Source: RUG100 sp050953425
Lineage (GTDB): Bacteria > Bacillota > Clostridia > Peptostreptococcales > Anaerovoracaceae
Direction: 5' to 3'
Assembly (NCBI GenBank): GCA_050953425.1
Contig: JBMNMQ010000001.1
Coordinates: 24,375 to 88,374, forward strand
DNA: 64,000 nt
The translations under genes and the position numbers were made by a program. This document shows positions 1 through 7,673 of the stretch, one piece after another. How positions within the stretch are numbered: position 1 is the first letter of the stretch; every line of letters starts with the position of its first letter. The notes beneath the pieces are model-generated. The model saw only the letters and a list, made by a program, of their open reading frames with translations. It made no database searches and was not told the origin of the DNA.

Positions 1-59
1 CTGCCCGCCAGCGCTTCACCGCTGATCTTGAGCAGCACTCGCCGGTATTTCGGTTCCAT
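1..59 (-). CDS. pyrH: UMP kinase, N-terminal fragment (runs off window)
   Basis: Only the first 19 codons lie in the window, read leftward from an ATG at 57-59. They translate to an N-terminus with the core VLLKISGEALAG, the signature start of bacterial UMP kinase, which phosphorylates UMP to UDP in pyrimidine nucleotide synthesis. A GGAGGG ribosome binding site lies 5 bases upstream of the ATG. In most Bacillota pyrH directly follows rpsB-tsf; here those genes are on the same strand but 8.8 kb away, so pyrH must have its own promoter or depend on the accessory block. Identification rests on the short motif alone but is very characteristic. Confidence 0.85.
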   Translation of the reverse strand, partial: MEPKYRRVLLKISGEALAG

Positions 60-264
60 GCACTCCCTCCGTCAATGTGTCGCAGCTCTCGAATTAACTG
101 TCACGGCTATTATAGCACAGTTCCCCAACCGTGAACAGACCGAAAAGGTCCCGGAATCGTCCCCTCCGCACCCCCGCGGCACCCCTGCTGCCGAGCCCCC
201 GGGCGCTGCATCGCAGTGACGGCAGGGTCTCGCGCGGACGCCGCCGCGGAGGGCGATAATGAAG

Positions 265-430
265 ATGACAGTTTTGACACCCGCGCGGCCGTCATCCGCC
301 TGATCGAGGCCGGTTTCTGAGAGGCATGACAAATTCAACACCCGGCATGCTGCTGACAATTACGATCTCCGGGCATGTACAGGACAATTTCGACAACCGG
401 CATACATGACAATTTCGACACCCGGCAGCC
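265..430. repeat. Five imperfect direct repeats upstream of a promoter
   Basis: Imperfect copies of TGACAATTTCGACACCCGG start at about 265, 327, 354, 382 and 407, the last four spaced 25-28 bp. The array ends a few bases before the -35 box at 432. Its position fits an operator array for the zinc-ribbon gene at 494, but it may be one more of the tandem repeats common in this genome. Nothing else is recognised in 60-264. Confidence 0.6.
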
Positions 431-431
431 C

Positions 432-460
432 TTGTAATGCGGCGGTGGAATTGATAGAAT
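432..460 (+). promoter_or_regulatory. Predicted sigma-A promoter of first zinc-ribbon gene
   Basis: TTGTAA at 432-437 and TAGAAT at 455-460 are separated by 17 bases. A GAAAGGAG ribosome binding site precedes the ATG at 494, giving a short leader of about 27 bases. Confidence 0.6.
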
Positions 461-493
461 GAACACTGCACCAGGACAAAGAAAGGAGATCCC

Positions 494-1561
494 ATGGCAC
501 TGATCAAATGTCCCCGCTGCGGTCACGCGGTGGCTGACATCGCCAGTAAATGCCCGACCTGCGGTTATCCGATCGCCTCGATGTCCGTCGAGGAGATCCG
601 CAGGGCCGGCGGTCGGCGTCAGCTCGACGAAGCCGACGATATCATCGACAACCGGCAGTCCGAAGACGAATCGTCAAACCAGGCCGGCCGGAAAAAGGCG
701 CGCGCCCGCGTAGGCGACGAGGTACGCGAGCGCCTCGCCGACAAGCGCGAAAAGCGCAGTGCCGCCAAACGGCGCCGCAGACGCCGCAGGGAAGCCGAGG
801 CGGCGGCCGAACCGGCCGAAGCGGAAGCCGCGCGGGCCGGAGCGGCGGCGCAGCGCGGCCGGTCCGCCTCCGCTCTCAACGCAGACGACCGGATGTCTGC
901 GGCCGGCGGCGAACAGCAGCAGATCTTCCCCACCTCCGGCGACAAACCCGATAAACTGATCCATCATCGCCGGCGCCGGAAAAAGCAGAAAAAACGGCGC
1001 ACAATGCTGATCCTGATCGCTGTCATCGCGGCGGTGGTCATCGTGATCGCTCTGGCGATTGCCGGCAGCGGCGGCAATGACGACAAGGCAACGAAAGAAC
1101 CCGCCGTCCAGACCGAGGACAACGGCAAGCAGCAGGATACGACAAAGAGCACCGATGAGGGCCTCAACTACACGACCCCGTCCGACAATAGCAGCAGCAC
1201 CGATTCGGACCAGAACAACTCCGACAGCAAGAAGACTGACACCAATAAAAAGAAAAACAACAGCAGCAGCAATTCCGGCGGCAGCGGCGGCAGCAGCGGC
1301 TCCGGCGGTTCCGGCAGCGGCGGCTCCGGCGGTTCCGGCAGCGGCGGCTCCGGCGGTTCCGGCAGCGGCGGCTCCGGCGGTTCCGGCGGCGGCGGCTCCG
1401 GCGGTTCCGGCGGCGGCTCCGGCGGTTCCGGCGGCGGCTCCGGCGGTTCCGGCAGCGGCGGCTCCGGCGGCTCCGGCAGCGGCGGCTCCGGCGGCTCGGG
1501 CGGCAGCGGCTCCGGCGGTTCCGGCAGCGGCACCGGCGACGATGGCGGCGTCACGCCCTGA
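494..1561 (+). CDS. Zinc-ribbon, single-pass membrane protein with Gly/Ser-rich tail
   Basis: 355-residue protein of unknown function. Residues 5-24 form a zinc ribbon with CPRC and CPTC cysteine pairs. A long Arg/Ala/Glu-rich, probably coiled or disordered linker follows, then one hydrophobic segment at about residues 169-190, then a Ser/Asp/Asn/Lys region and from about residue 261 an almost pure GSGG repeat to the end. The layout suggests a cytoplasmic zinc ribbon and an extracellular flexible tail. The gene at 1836 is a paralogue with the same N-terminus and topology but a DQNS-type tail, so the pair arose by duplication with tail replacement. The ATG is fixed by a GAAAGGAG site. Zinc-ribbon membrane proteins of this layout are common in Bacillota but poorly characterised; a structural or sensory role is only a guess. 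Confidence 0.75.
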   Translation: MALIKCPRCGHAVADIASKCPTCGYPIASMSVEEIRRAGGRRQLDEADDIIDNRQSEDESSNQAGRKKARARVGDEVRERLADKREKRSAAKRRRRRRREAEAAAEPAEAEAARAGAAAQRGRSASALNADDRMSAAGGEQQQIFPTSGDKPDKLIHHRRRRKKQKKRRTMLILIAVIAAVVIVIALAIAGSGGNDDKATKEPAVQTEDNGKQQDTTKSTDEGLNYTTPSDNSSSTDSDQNNSDSKKTDTNKKKNNSSSNSGGSGGSSGSGGSGSGGSGGSGSGGSGGSGSGGSGGSGGGGSGGSGGGSGGSGGGSGGSGSGGSGGSGSGGSGGSGGSGSGGSGSGTGDDGGVTP

Positions 1562-1669
1562 TGCGCGTCCCGGCCGAAAAGCGGCATCGCTTTCTGCACT
1601 GTCTGCAGTCAGAAGAGCGGCATGACGTTTGACCCGCTTCCCGGCGGGAGCCCATCCAGCGATGAAACT

Positions 1670-1696
1670 AAGGCCCGCAGGCATCCTGCGGGCCTT
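1670..1696 (+). terminator. Hairpin after first zinc-ribbon gene
   Basis: A perfect 12-bp stem (AAGGCCCGCAGG at 1670-1681 with CCTGCGGGCCTT at 1685-1696) around a 3-base loop lies 108 bp past the stop codon. No long T-run follows, so termination may be partial. Confidence 0.6.
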
Positions 1697-1773
1697 CTGC
1701 TGCCCGCCGCCGGGCTGCTGCCGGCAAAGCCGCACGGGACCCTTTGTGACGATTCTCTTATAGTCTTCACCGC

Positions 1774-1802
1774 TTGTCAAACAGGCGGCGGCTTGCTAAG
1801 AT
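1774..1802 (+). promoter_or_regulatory. Predicted promoter of second zinc-ribbon gene
   Basis: TTGTCA at 1774-1779 and TAAGAT at 1797-1802 have exact 17-base spacing. The start codon at 1836 follows a GAAAGGAG site. It shows that the two paralogues are transcribed separately. Confidence 0.55.
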
Positions 1803-1835
1803 AGCACTAGGAAAGTTGAAGAAAGGAGCAGCCCC

Positions 1836-2435
1836 ATGACACTGATCAAATGCCCGCAATGCGGCCATGCCGTCGCCGATATCGCCAGCCGCTGTCCGAA
1901 CTGCGGCTGTCCGATCGCCTCCCGCCGGAGCACCCCGGCCGGGACCGACAATCGGGAAGCAGACACATACACCGATGATGCGCGAGAGGATGCCGGGAGA
2001 CGCCGTACCGGCACGGAAACAATCGTGGAGGAAACACAAGTCAGACGAAAGAAAAAGAAGAAGAAAGGCGGCTTTGGCAAAGTCATTGCTGTCGTGATCG
2101 TCATCATCGTCATCGCGGCGGCTGCCGCTTTTGCCGGCCCGAAAATCTACAAGGCGGTTCAGAATCAAAACAGCACCACCACCGAGCAGAACAGCGATGC
2201 GCAGAACAGCACGCAGAACAACAGCGGTTCCGACAGTTCCGACCAGAACAGCAGCGACCAGAACAGCGATTCCGATCAAAGCAGCGGCGATCAGAACAGC
2301 GGCAGCGACCAGAACAGCGACAGCAGCGGTTCCGACAGTTCCGACAGCGAAAAATCCTACGCCCCCGGCGAGAACGGAGGCACGGATGACAACGGCGCCA
2401 GCGAAGGCACCGACATCACCAACGAATATCAGTAA
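1836..2435 (+). CDS. Zinc-ribbon, single-pass membrane protein with Ser/Asp/Gln/Asn tail
   Basis: 199-residue paralogue of the protein at 494. The first 30 residues are nearly identical, with CPQC and CPNC pairs forming a zinc ribbon. A short basic stretch (KKKKKK-type) precedes a hydrophobic segment at about residues 80-104. The rest is low complexity built on NS, SDQNS and GSDQ units, ending in an acidic region. The basic run before the membrane segment predicts an inside N-terminus and outside tail. It is much shorter than its paralogue because it lacks the Arg/Ala-rich linker. Function unknown; no enzyme motif is present. Confidence 0.75.
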   Translation: MTLIKCPQCGHAVADIASRCPNCGCPIASRRSTPAGTDNREADTYTDDAREDAGRRRTGTETIVEETQVRRKKKKKKGGFGKVIAVVIVIIVIAAAAAFAGPKIYKAVQNQNSTTTEQNSDAQNSTQNNSGSDSSDQNSSDQNSDSDQSSGDQNSGSDQNSDSSGSDSSDSEKSYAPGENGGTDDNGASEGTDITNEYQ

Positions 2436-2460
2436 AGACGCGCGCAGCGCCGAATCACCT

Positions 2461-2500
2461 CCCATTGTCCGGATCGATTGTCCGGCAATGGGATTTTTTT
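2461..2500 (+). terminator. Rho-independent terminator after second zinc-ribbon gene
   Basis: CCCATTG and CAATGGG arms with inner CCGG/CCGG pairing (2461-2492) are followed by a run of seven T at 2494-2500, 25 bp after the stop codon. Confidence 0.85.
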
Positions 2501-2622
2501 CTCGCCATGGTCATCTCGTGGCTTCGGCAGCGGAATGGGTTCGCTTCGCTGCCCCGCCGGGCGGGCAGCCGACGCGGCAGGTCAAGCTCCTGCGATTCGA
2601 CGGATTATAGGTAAAAAAGCGC

Positions 2623-2672
2623 TTGACAGAACGGGTCTGCGGAATTATTATAATGATAATCATTATCATTTC
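2623..2672 (+). promoter_or_regulatory. Promoter with overlapping Fur/PerR-type operator
   Basis: TTGACA at 2623-2628 and TATTAT at 2646-2651 (17-base spacing) form a strong promoter. Directly over and after the -10 box lies ATAATGATAATCATTATC, matching the classical 19-bp Fur box at all but its first base; the left half also resembles a PerR box. The site lies upstream of the PerR-like gene at 2714, pointing to autoregulation of the perR-rbr unit. Confidence 0.85.
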
Positions 2673-2713
2673 TGTTTAGAGCGGTTTACGGAGCCGACGC
2701 ACGGAGAAACGCA

Positions 2714-3163
2714 ATGAAGTATTCCAAGCAAAGACAACTGGTTTACCGCATTTTGAAGAGCACGGACATCCACCCGACGGCATACTGGGTCTACCAGAAG
2801 GCCAGCCGGGAAATGCCCGGCATCGGTCTCGCCACGGTATATCGCAACCTCAACGACCTGGTGAAATCCGGCCATGCCGTAACCATTACGACGGCGGGAA
2901 ACAAAGTCCATTATGATGCGCGCACCGACGAGCATCTGCACTTTCAATGCGAATGCTGCGGCAGAATCCTCGACCTGGTTCCGACCGCGAAGGAAGGAAC
3001 GGAGCCGGTGCGGCGTGCCCTGCGCGAAGCCTTCGGCGTCGCGGAGCGCAATGTGCGCATCGAAAAGACGCTGTTACAGGGAATCTGCAATAACTGCCTG
3101 AAACAGCAGAACCGGGAAAGCTGCCCTTCCTGCCCTTTCGACGACCGCAAAACAGGATCCTGA
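2714..3163 (+). CDS. perR: Fur-family metalloregulator, PerR-like
   Basis: 149 residues, the usual size for Fur/PerR. The N-terminal winged helix (about 1-80) includes the family motif GLATVYRNLNDL. The C-terminal metal-binding domain has HYD, DEHLHF and RILDL, in the places where PerR has its regulatory His and Asp residues, and structural zinc cysteines CECC and CNNC, plus an extra CPSC near the end. Known PerR proteins use Fe or Mn and sense peroxide by histidine oxidation. It sits behind a near-perfect Fur-type operator and 63 bp upstream of rubrerythrin, so peroxide-responsive control of rbr is the simplest reading. A Fur role cannot be excluded from sequence alone. Confidence 0.85.
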   Translation: MKYSKQRQLVYRILKSTDIHPTAYWVYQKASREMPGIGLATVYRNLNDLVKSGHAVTITTAGNKVHYDARTDEHLHFQCECCGRILDLVPTAKEGTEPVRRALREAFGVAERNVRIEKTLLQGICNNCLKQQNRESCPSCPFDDRKTGS

Positions 3164-3226
3164 ATCTATTCGTCACAGCTGCTCCCGCATAGTCCAAACG
3201 GCGGGGATACGAAACGGAGGAACACA

Positions 3227-3763
3227 ATGAAAGACTTAAAGGGAACGAAAACTCTGGAAAATCTGATGACGGCTTTTGCGGGAGAATCCCAGGCCAGAAA
3301 CAAGTACACGTACTATGCGTCCCAGGCCAAAAAAGACGGCTATGTGCAGATTCAGAAAATTTTCGAGGAAACGGCCAACAACGAAAAAGAGCACGCCAAA
3401 CTGTGGTTCAAGCTGGCACAGGGCATCGGCACAACCGAAGAGAACCTGCTGGATGCCGCCGCCGGAGAGCACTATGAATGGACGGAGATGTACAAGGAAA
3501 TGGCAGAAACCGCCAGAGAGGAAGGCTTTCCGGAGATCGCGGCGCAGATGGAAGGCGTTGCGGCCATCGAAAAGGAACATGAAACCCGCTATCGCAAGCT
3601 GGCCGAGAACGTAAAGAACGGCAAGGTCTTTGCCAAAGATGAAGAAGTGGTATGGCAGTGTGCCAACTGCGGCCACCTTGTCGTCGGCAGAGAAGCGCCG
3701 GAGACCTGCCCGGTATGTCATCACCCTCAGGCCTACTTCCAGGTCAAGCCGGAAAATTACTGA
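3227..3763 (+). CDS. rbr: Rubrerythrin
   Basis: 178 residues in two domains. The N-terminal ferritin-like four-helix bundle carries diiron glutamates in AGESQARNKY, NEKEHAKL and EKEHETRY. The C-terminal rubredoxin-like domain (about 143-176) has CANC and CPVC pairs for one Fe(SCys)4 centre. Rubrerythrins reduce hydrogen peroxide in the cytoplasm of anaerobes using NAD(P)H-derived electrons. The GGAGG site before the ATG and the 63-bp gap from the PerR-like gene without a terminator suggest co-transcription. This supports an anaerobic or microaerophilic host. Confidence 0.95.
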   Translation: MKDLKGTKTLENLMTAFAGESQARNKYTYYASQAKKDGYVQIQKIFEETANNEKEHAKLWFKLAQGIGTTEENLLDAAAGEHYEWTEMYKEMAETAREEGFPEIAAQMEGVAAIEKEHETRYRKLAENVKNGKVFAKDEEVVWQCANCGHLVVGREAPETCPVCHHPQAYFQVKPENY

Positions 3764-3914
3764 CCCCGGGGTTAACGATCAGGGGATGCCCGGCAACACA
3801 AAGGAGCGCGGAGACAGAAGCGGCGCATTCCCTGCCCGCAGATCCGGGCGCCCGGATGAGCGCAGCAGGAGAAACGGAAAGCGGCGGACGGGAGCCGGGC
3901 AGTCCGCACAGCAG

Positions 3915-3950
3915 AAAAGAGCAGTGCATGACATCATGGACTGCTCTTTT
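3915..3950 (+). terminator. Terminator hairpin downstream of rbr
   Basis: AAAAGAGCAGT (3915-3925) pairs with ACTGCTCTTTT (3940-3950), with CATG/CATG pairing inside. The right arm ends in TTTT. It lies 150 bp past the rbr stop and could work in both directions. Confidence 0.8.
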
Positions 3951-4037
3951 GTCTGCCGATTTTATTGACCGAAGTCGGTGAGGGTCTCCCGGGGTTTCAG
4001 AGCCGATCCATGAGACCGGCATTCTCGGATACGGCTC

Positions 4038-4250
4038 TCGCGGAACCGGTCTTCTCAAGGTCTGCGTGCGCGGACGCTGTCCTCGGAACCGGTCTTCTCA
4101 GGGTCTGCGTGCGCGGACGCTGTCCTCAGAACCGGTCTTCTCAGGATCTGCATGCGCGGACGCTGTCCTCGGAACCGGTCTTCTCAGGGTCTGTATGCGC
4201 GGACGCTGTCCTCGGAACCGGTTTTCTCAGGGTCTGCGTGCACGGAACCA
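4038..4250. repeat. 43-bp tandem repeat, five copies
   Basis: The marker GAACCGGT recurs at 4043, 4086, 4129, 4172 and 4215, an exact 43-bp period. Each unit contains the palindrome ACCGGT and a GCGT...ACGC dyad. The array lies between rbr and the convergent peptidase gene. An open frame through it is a by-product of 43 not being a multiple of 3 and has no gene features. The rest of 3764-4285 holds only the rbr terminator. Confidence 0.9.
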
Positions 4251-4285
4251 CATTTTCAGAGCCGACGAATACCTGGCCGGAGCGC

Positions 4286-5851
4286 TCAGAATGTGATGCA
4301 CTGCGGCGAAGAACTGTTGGAATAATTCATGTTCGACAGGTGAAGCAGTTTTCCGTAACCCGGATCGAGCGCGTAAAATCTTCCCAGCTTGATATTGCTG
4401 TAGGTGGTACCGGCCGAATAGCCGATCACCGCTACGTAATGGTTGTTGCCGGTGCCGTTGTTGTGCAGGTTGATGATGCACGGCCTCCCCTTGGCAATCT
4501 GATTCAGCGCCGCTTTGTAGCAGCTGCGATTCGTAGAATACCATCTGGAGTAGCCGCCGGCTTCATACCAGTAAGCATAGCTGCTGCCATGTCCGTATTC
4601 GTTGATGATGCGTCTGTAAATGGAGCGGTATCTCTTCTTTGTAAAGTGTCCGTCAAGCACCGCGCGGCAGTAAGCCATCGCGTAGATGCCGCAGGGGCCG
4701 GAATAGGGCTGGGCGCCGATATTCCTGATGACGCTGGAATTGTAAGAAAGAATCCTGCCGCCGGAGCGCAGTGAGCCGCCGTCGGAACTGTTGCCGGATC
4801 CGCCCGAACTGCCGCCTGACGAGGAGCCGACAGTAAATTTCTTATACAGCAGTGTTTTTGTATAGCCGCCTTTGTCTCTTGCCTTCACACTGTAGTAATA
4901 GGTACCGCTTTTCAGTCTGCCGAATTTGATCTTGGAATCGATCGCGGATATGCTGTAGCTCTTTTTGTACGGATGCGCGACAGCGACAACATTGGAAACC
5001 CACTTTCCGGATTTCTTCTTCACACCCGCTTTCACGGTTGTCATCCGCAGACCGGATTTGACGGTTCCCCTCAGAGAAAAGGAATGACCCGTTGACAGCG
5101 ATGTCGGATAGCTGCAGCCGGAGGTCTTCATATAAGAGACCGAAAACCGCTTCTGGACCAGCTTCGCTTCCGCACCGCTGCTGTCCCGGGCGATCACGGT
5201 ATAGTAGTAGATGCCTGATGAAAGCTTGCGGGCGGGGATGCCGCTGTCCATACGGGCGAGGTTATAGGACTTCGCCTTTGGGTTTGCAATAACGTTTTTG
5301 CCGTGTATCCATTTCTTGCTGCTGGTCATGATACCGGCACGCACCATTGTCAGCCGGCTGGCTGATTTGACCCTGCCCTTGACAAAAAAGCCGGTTCCCT
5401 TGTAAAGGTGACTGGGCTTGGTGACGCCGCTCGCCGTGATGCTGGAGACCGTCAGTTTATGCCTGAGCAGCGTCTTCACAGTACCTCTGGCATCCTTTGC
5501 CCGGATATAGTAATAATATGTCCCGGCCCGCAGCCTGGCAAAGTGCACGGACGTGTCAAGTTTCTTGATGTTATACGTTTTCGTGTTGGGAGAAGCCTTC
5601 GCGTTGACACCGGCAACCCATTTCCCGGATTTCGTCTTCGCGCCGACGTGAACCGATTTCAACTTGCAGCGCGAGCGGATCACACCGCTGATTGAATACG
5701 GACTTCCCTTCTTCAACTGAGTCGGATACACAGCTCCGGTCACAGTCATGCTGCTCGACGCAGCAGATGTTGTTTCGGCGGACAGCATGCCGCCGCCGAA
5801 AACCAGCATGATCGCCAGGATCATGCTGACGGTTCTTCTGCAATATTGCAT
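4286..5851 (-). CDS. Secreted C39-like cysteine peptidase with three tandem beta-rich repeats
   Basis: 521 residues from the ATG at 5851, which follows a GGGGGAG site. A signal peptide (VSMILAIMLVFGGGMLSA) is followed by three roughly 100-residue repeats (about 35-135, 137-237, 240-340), each ending in a GTYYYxVxARD-type strand, then a GSSGGS linker, then a papain-fold domain of about 150 residues. That domain has the catalytic Cys in SGPCGIYAMAYC, His in NNHYVAVIGY and Asp in YALDPGYG, the pattern of the peptidase C39-like_2 family. The repeats probably act as a surface or wall stalk. No ABC transporter is adjacent, so it is more likely a secreted wall or host-directed protease than a bacteriocin-processing peptidase. 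Confidence 0.8.
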   Translation of the reverse strand: MQYCRRTVSMILAIMLVFGGGMLSAETTSAASSSMTVTGAVYPTQLKKGSPYSISGVIRSRCKLKSVHVGAKTKSGKWVAGVNAKASPNTKTYNIKKLDTSVHFARLRAGTYYYYIRAKDARGTVKTLLRHKLTVSSITASGVTKPSHLYKGTGFFVKGRVKSASRLTMVRAGIMTSSKKWIHGKNVIANPKAKSYNLARMDSGIPARKLSSGIYYYTVIARDSSGAEAKLVQKRFSVSYMKTSGCSYPTSLSTGHSFSLRGTVKSGLRMTTVKAGVKKKSGKWVSNVVAVAHPYKKSYSISAIDSKIKFGRLKSGTYYYSVKARDKGGYTKTLLYKKFTVGSSSGGSSGGSGNSSDGGSLRSGGRILSYNSSVIRNIGAQPYSGPCGIYAMAYCRAVLDGHFTKKRYRSIYRRIINEYGHGSSYAYWYEAGGYSRWYSTNRSCYKAALNQIAKGRPCIINLHNNGTGNNHYVAVIGYSAGTTYSNIKLGRFYALDPGYGKLLHLSNMNYSNSSSPQCITF

Positions 5852-5886
5852 AAAAACTCCCCCGTTCAACATGGACCTATGGAACA

Positions 5887-5915
5887 ATTTTAGCATGTCG
5901 TTTTTTTGCTGTCAA
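5887..5915 (-). promoter_or_regulatory. Predicted promoter of the C39-like peptidase gene
   Basis: On the minus strand TTGACA (5915-5910) and TAAAAT (5892-5887) are spaced by 17 bases, 36 bp upstream of the start codon. Between this promoter and the hairpin at 6106 nothing else is recognised. Confidence 0.75.
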
Positions 5916-6100
5916 CGAATTTATAGACTTGAAATATGTTATCGTAAACCTCGCGGCGGAACTTCCTGTCCTTCGTTTTCATAATTTTCGCCCTGAGCGC
6001 AACATCTGGATACTCGTTTTTCACCCTGCCACAATTTCTGGAACCCCTGCAAAACCTGCAAATTCTGCCGGATCCATCGTATTTGACAGTAAAAGAGTAT

Positions 6101-6147
6101 AAAAAGCGACAGAACGGCTGTCTCTTTCGAAGAAGCCGCTCTGTCGC
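6101..6147 (-). terminator. Terminator of trxA
   Basis: A hairpin of GCGACAGAGCGGCT with AGCCGTTCTGTCGC (minus strand, 6147-6106) is followed by a five-T run and further T-rich sequence. It lies 107 bp past the trxA stop codon. Confidence 0.85.
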
Positions 6148-6253
6148 AGACACTGTCCTGCTGCGGACTGCCGTTCCGAACGCGGGTGCATCGGAGCGCC
6201 GCTTTCATCCTTCGCCGCTCCCCTGCCGCTTTTTTTCAGTCCGGCCCGCCCCT

Positions 6254-6559
6254 TTACAGCATGCTCAGAATTGTCTCCTTCGGCACCGCGCCGACCTGCT
6301 TGGCCGCAATTTCCCCGTTCTTGAAAACGATCAATGTGGGGATCGACATAATGCCGAATTTCACTGCCAGTTCCTGCTGTTCATCGACGTTGATTTTGCC
6401 GACTCTGATATCGCTGCGTTCGTCCGCGATCTGATCAACCAGAGGGCTGACCATGCGGCACGGCCCGCACCAGGATGCCCAGAAATCTATCAGCACCGGT
6501 TTCTCGGACTGCAGCACTTCCTGTTCAAAATTATCCTTGGTGATTTCCATCACTGCCAT
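6254..6559 (-). CDS. trxA: Thioredoxin
   Basis: 101 residues, full family length. The redox motif WCGPC sits at about residues 30-34 after the strand VLIDFWAS, and the cis-proline loop SIPT is present. Thioredoxin reduces protein disulfides in the cytoplasm and is recycled by thioredoxin reductase, which is not encoded nearby. A GGAGG site lies upstream of the ATG and a strong terminator downstream, so it is a single-gene unit. It fits with the rubrerythrin/PerR pair as redox defence, but shared control is not shown. Confidence 0.95.
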   Translation of the reverse strand: MAVMEITKDNFEQEVLQSEKPVLIDFWASWCGPCRMVSPLVDQIADERSDIRVGKINVDEQQELAVKFGIMSIPTLIVFKNGEIAAKQVGAVPKETILSML

Positions 6560-6832
6560 GTTATTTCCTCCATTTTCTCCGTCAGAGCTGTCGTTCTGTG
6601 ACGGCGCGGCATCGGTCCCGCGCTGCGGTGATCGTCCTCCGAACCCTGCCGCCGCTGCAGAGAGCAGCCGCGGCCGCGGGATGCGCAGCGCCGTTTACTG
6701 TACTTATTATATTCCCCGGCTTTGCCGACGCAAACATTTTTTCTCTCTGCCCTCTCCCCCGGCGAGCGATCCGCCTGCCCGGAGTGTTTCGACGCGGCCG
6801 CGGCTTCCCGCATGGATTTCCCATTCGACGTC

Positions 6833-6885
6833 AGATTCGTCTGCAGACCGGACGGGCCAGGAGATTTCGTCTGCAGACCGGACGG
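6833..6885. repeat. Two direct copies of a ~29-bp unit
   Basis: GATT(T)CGTCTGCAGACCGGACGGG occurs twice just upstream of the methyltransferase promoter; each copy contains the dyad CTGCAG. The rest of 6560-6832 shows nothing recognisable. Confidence 0.6.
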
Positions 6886-6890
6886 GTCAA

Positions 6891-6919
6891 TTGAATTTAT
6901 CCTGCCTTTGCGCTATGAT
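6891..6919 (+). promoter_or_regulatory. Predicted promoter of the methyltransferase gene
   Basis: TTGAAT at 6891-6896 and TATGAT at 6914-6919 are spaced by 17 bases; a GGAGGA site precedes the ATG at 6952. Confidence 0.55.
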
Positions 6920-6951
6920 AAAATCACAGGAGCAGACGGAGGAACGAAAAT

Positions 6952-7581
6952 ATGGATGAAAAACGTAAAAATATGATCAAGGTGGCCGACAACCCCCGCG
7001 GTCCCTGGGGCCTGAAAATGCTGGAGCACATGCACACGCGCCACCGCAGACTGATCCGCTGGGGCCTCGGTGACCTCGACTGCAAGGCACACCGTGACGT
7101 CCTCGATATCGGCTGCGGCAGCGGTAATGCGCTCGGCTTTCTCTACCGCCGCAATAAGAGCGCGCACTACTTCGGTCTCGATTACTCCAAGGACTCGGTC
7201 AAGGTGGCACGCAGGAACAACCGCGAGGCCATTCGTCTCGGACACATGAAGATCGCCCACGGCGATGTCTGCGACATGCCCTATCCGGATCGCTCTTTTG
7301 ATCTGATCATCAGTGTGGAATCCTTTTATTACTGGAAGGATTACGACAGGGCCATGCGCGAAATCTGCCGCGTGCTGAAAAAAAACGGCACCCTGCGCAT
7401 CGTTCTCGAAGCCAACGCCGACGCCGGCGACGCCGAAAAATACGAGGAGGAGAAATCCCTCATCAGAAACATGTTTATTCCCGGCGAAAAGGATTTTCGC
7501 GAAATGTTTGAACGTGCCGGCCTCCGCTGCACCATCGAGCGCAAGGGGGACTGGATTCGGGCCGAGGGCACGCTACGCTGA
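6952..7581 (+). CDS. Class I SAM-dependent methyltransferase
   Basis: 209 residues. The SAM-binding motif I is VLDIGCGSGNALGFL (about residues 46-60), with the acidic motif II region FGLDYSKDS, a GDVCDMPYPDRSFDLIIS motif typical of the UbiE/COQ5-like Methyltransf_11 group, and a downstream alpha-helical part. The substrate cannot be read from sequence. It stands alone in the accessory block, convergent with the acetyltransferase gene. Confidence 0.85.
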   Translation: MDEKRKNMIKVADNPRGPWGLKMLEHMHTRHRRLIRWGLGDLDCKAHRDVLDIGCGSGNALGFLYRRNKSAHYFGLDYSKDSVKVARRNNREAIRLGHMKIAHGDVCDMPYPDRSFDLIISVESFYYWKDYDRAMREICRVLKKNGTLRIVLEANADAGDAEKYEEEKSLIRNMFIPGEKDFREMFERAGLRCTIERKGDWIRAEGTLR

Positions 7582-7673
7582 CCCGGTGACCGGTCCGGTG
7601 TATACGGGTTCATCCCGCTGTTTCCGCCGGCCGCACCGGCCTCGCAGCAGAGCTGATCGGCACCCGGCTGCGA

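Noticed and set aside
674..1780. 368-codon minus-strand frame opposite the first zinc-ribbon gene
   Set aside because: Ala/Gly-rich complement of the GSGG repeat; the plus-strand gene has promoter, ribosome site and zinc ribbon.
4038..4250. CRISPR array
   Set aside because: The 43-bp period has no unique spacers between repeats; the whole unit is repeated. No cas gene in the window. The same holds for the other arrays.
3965..4774. 269-codon frame through the 43-bp array
   Set aside because: Product is a repeat artefact that continues antisense into the peptidase gene.
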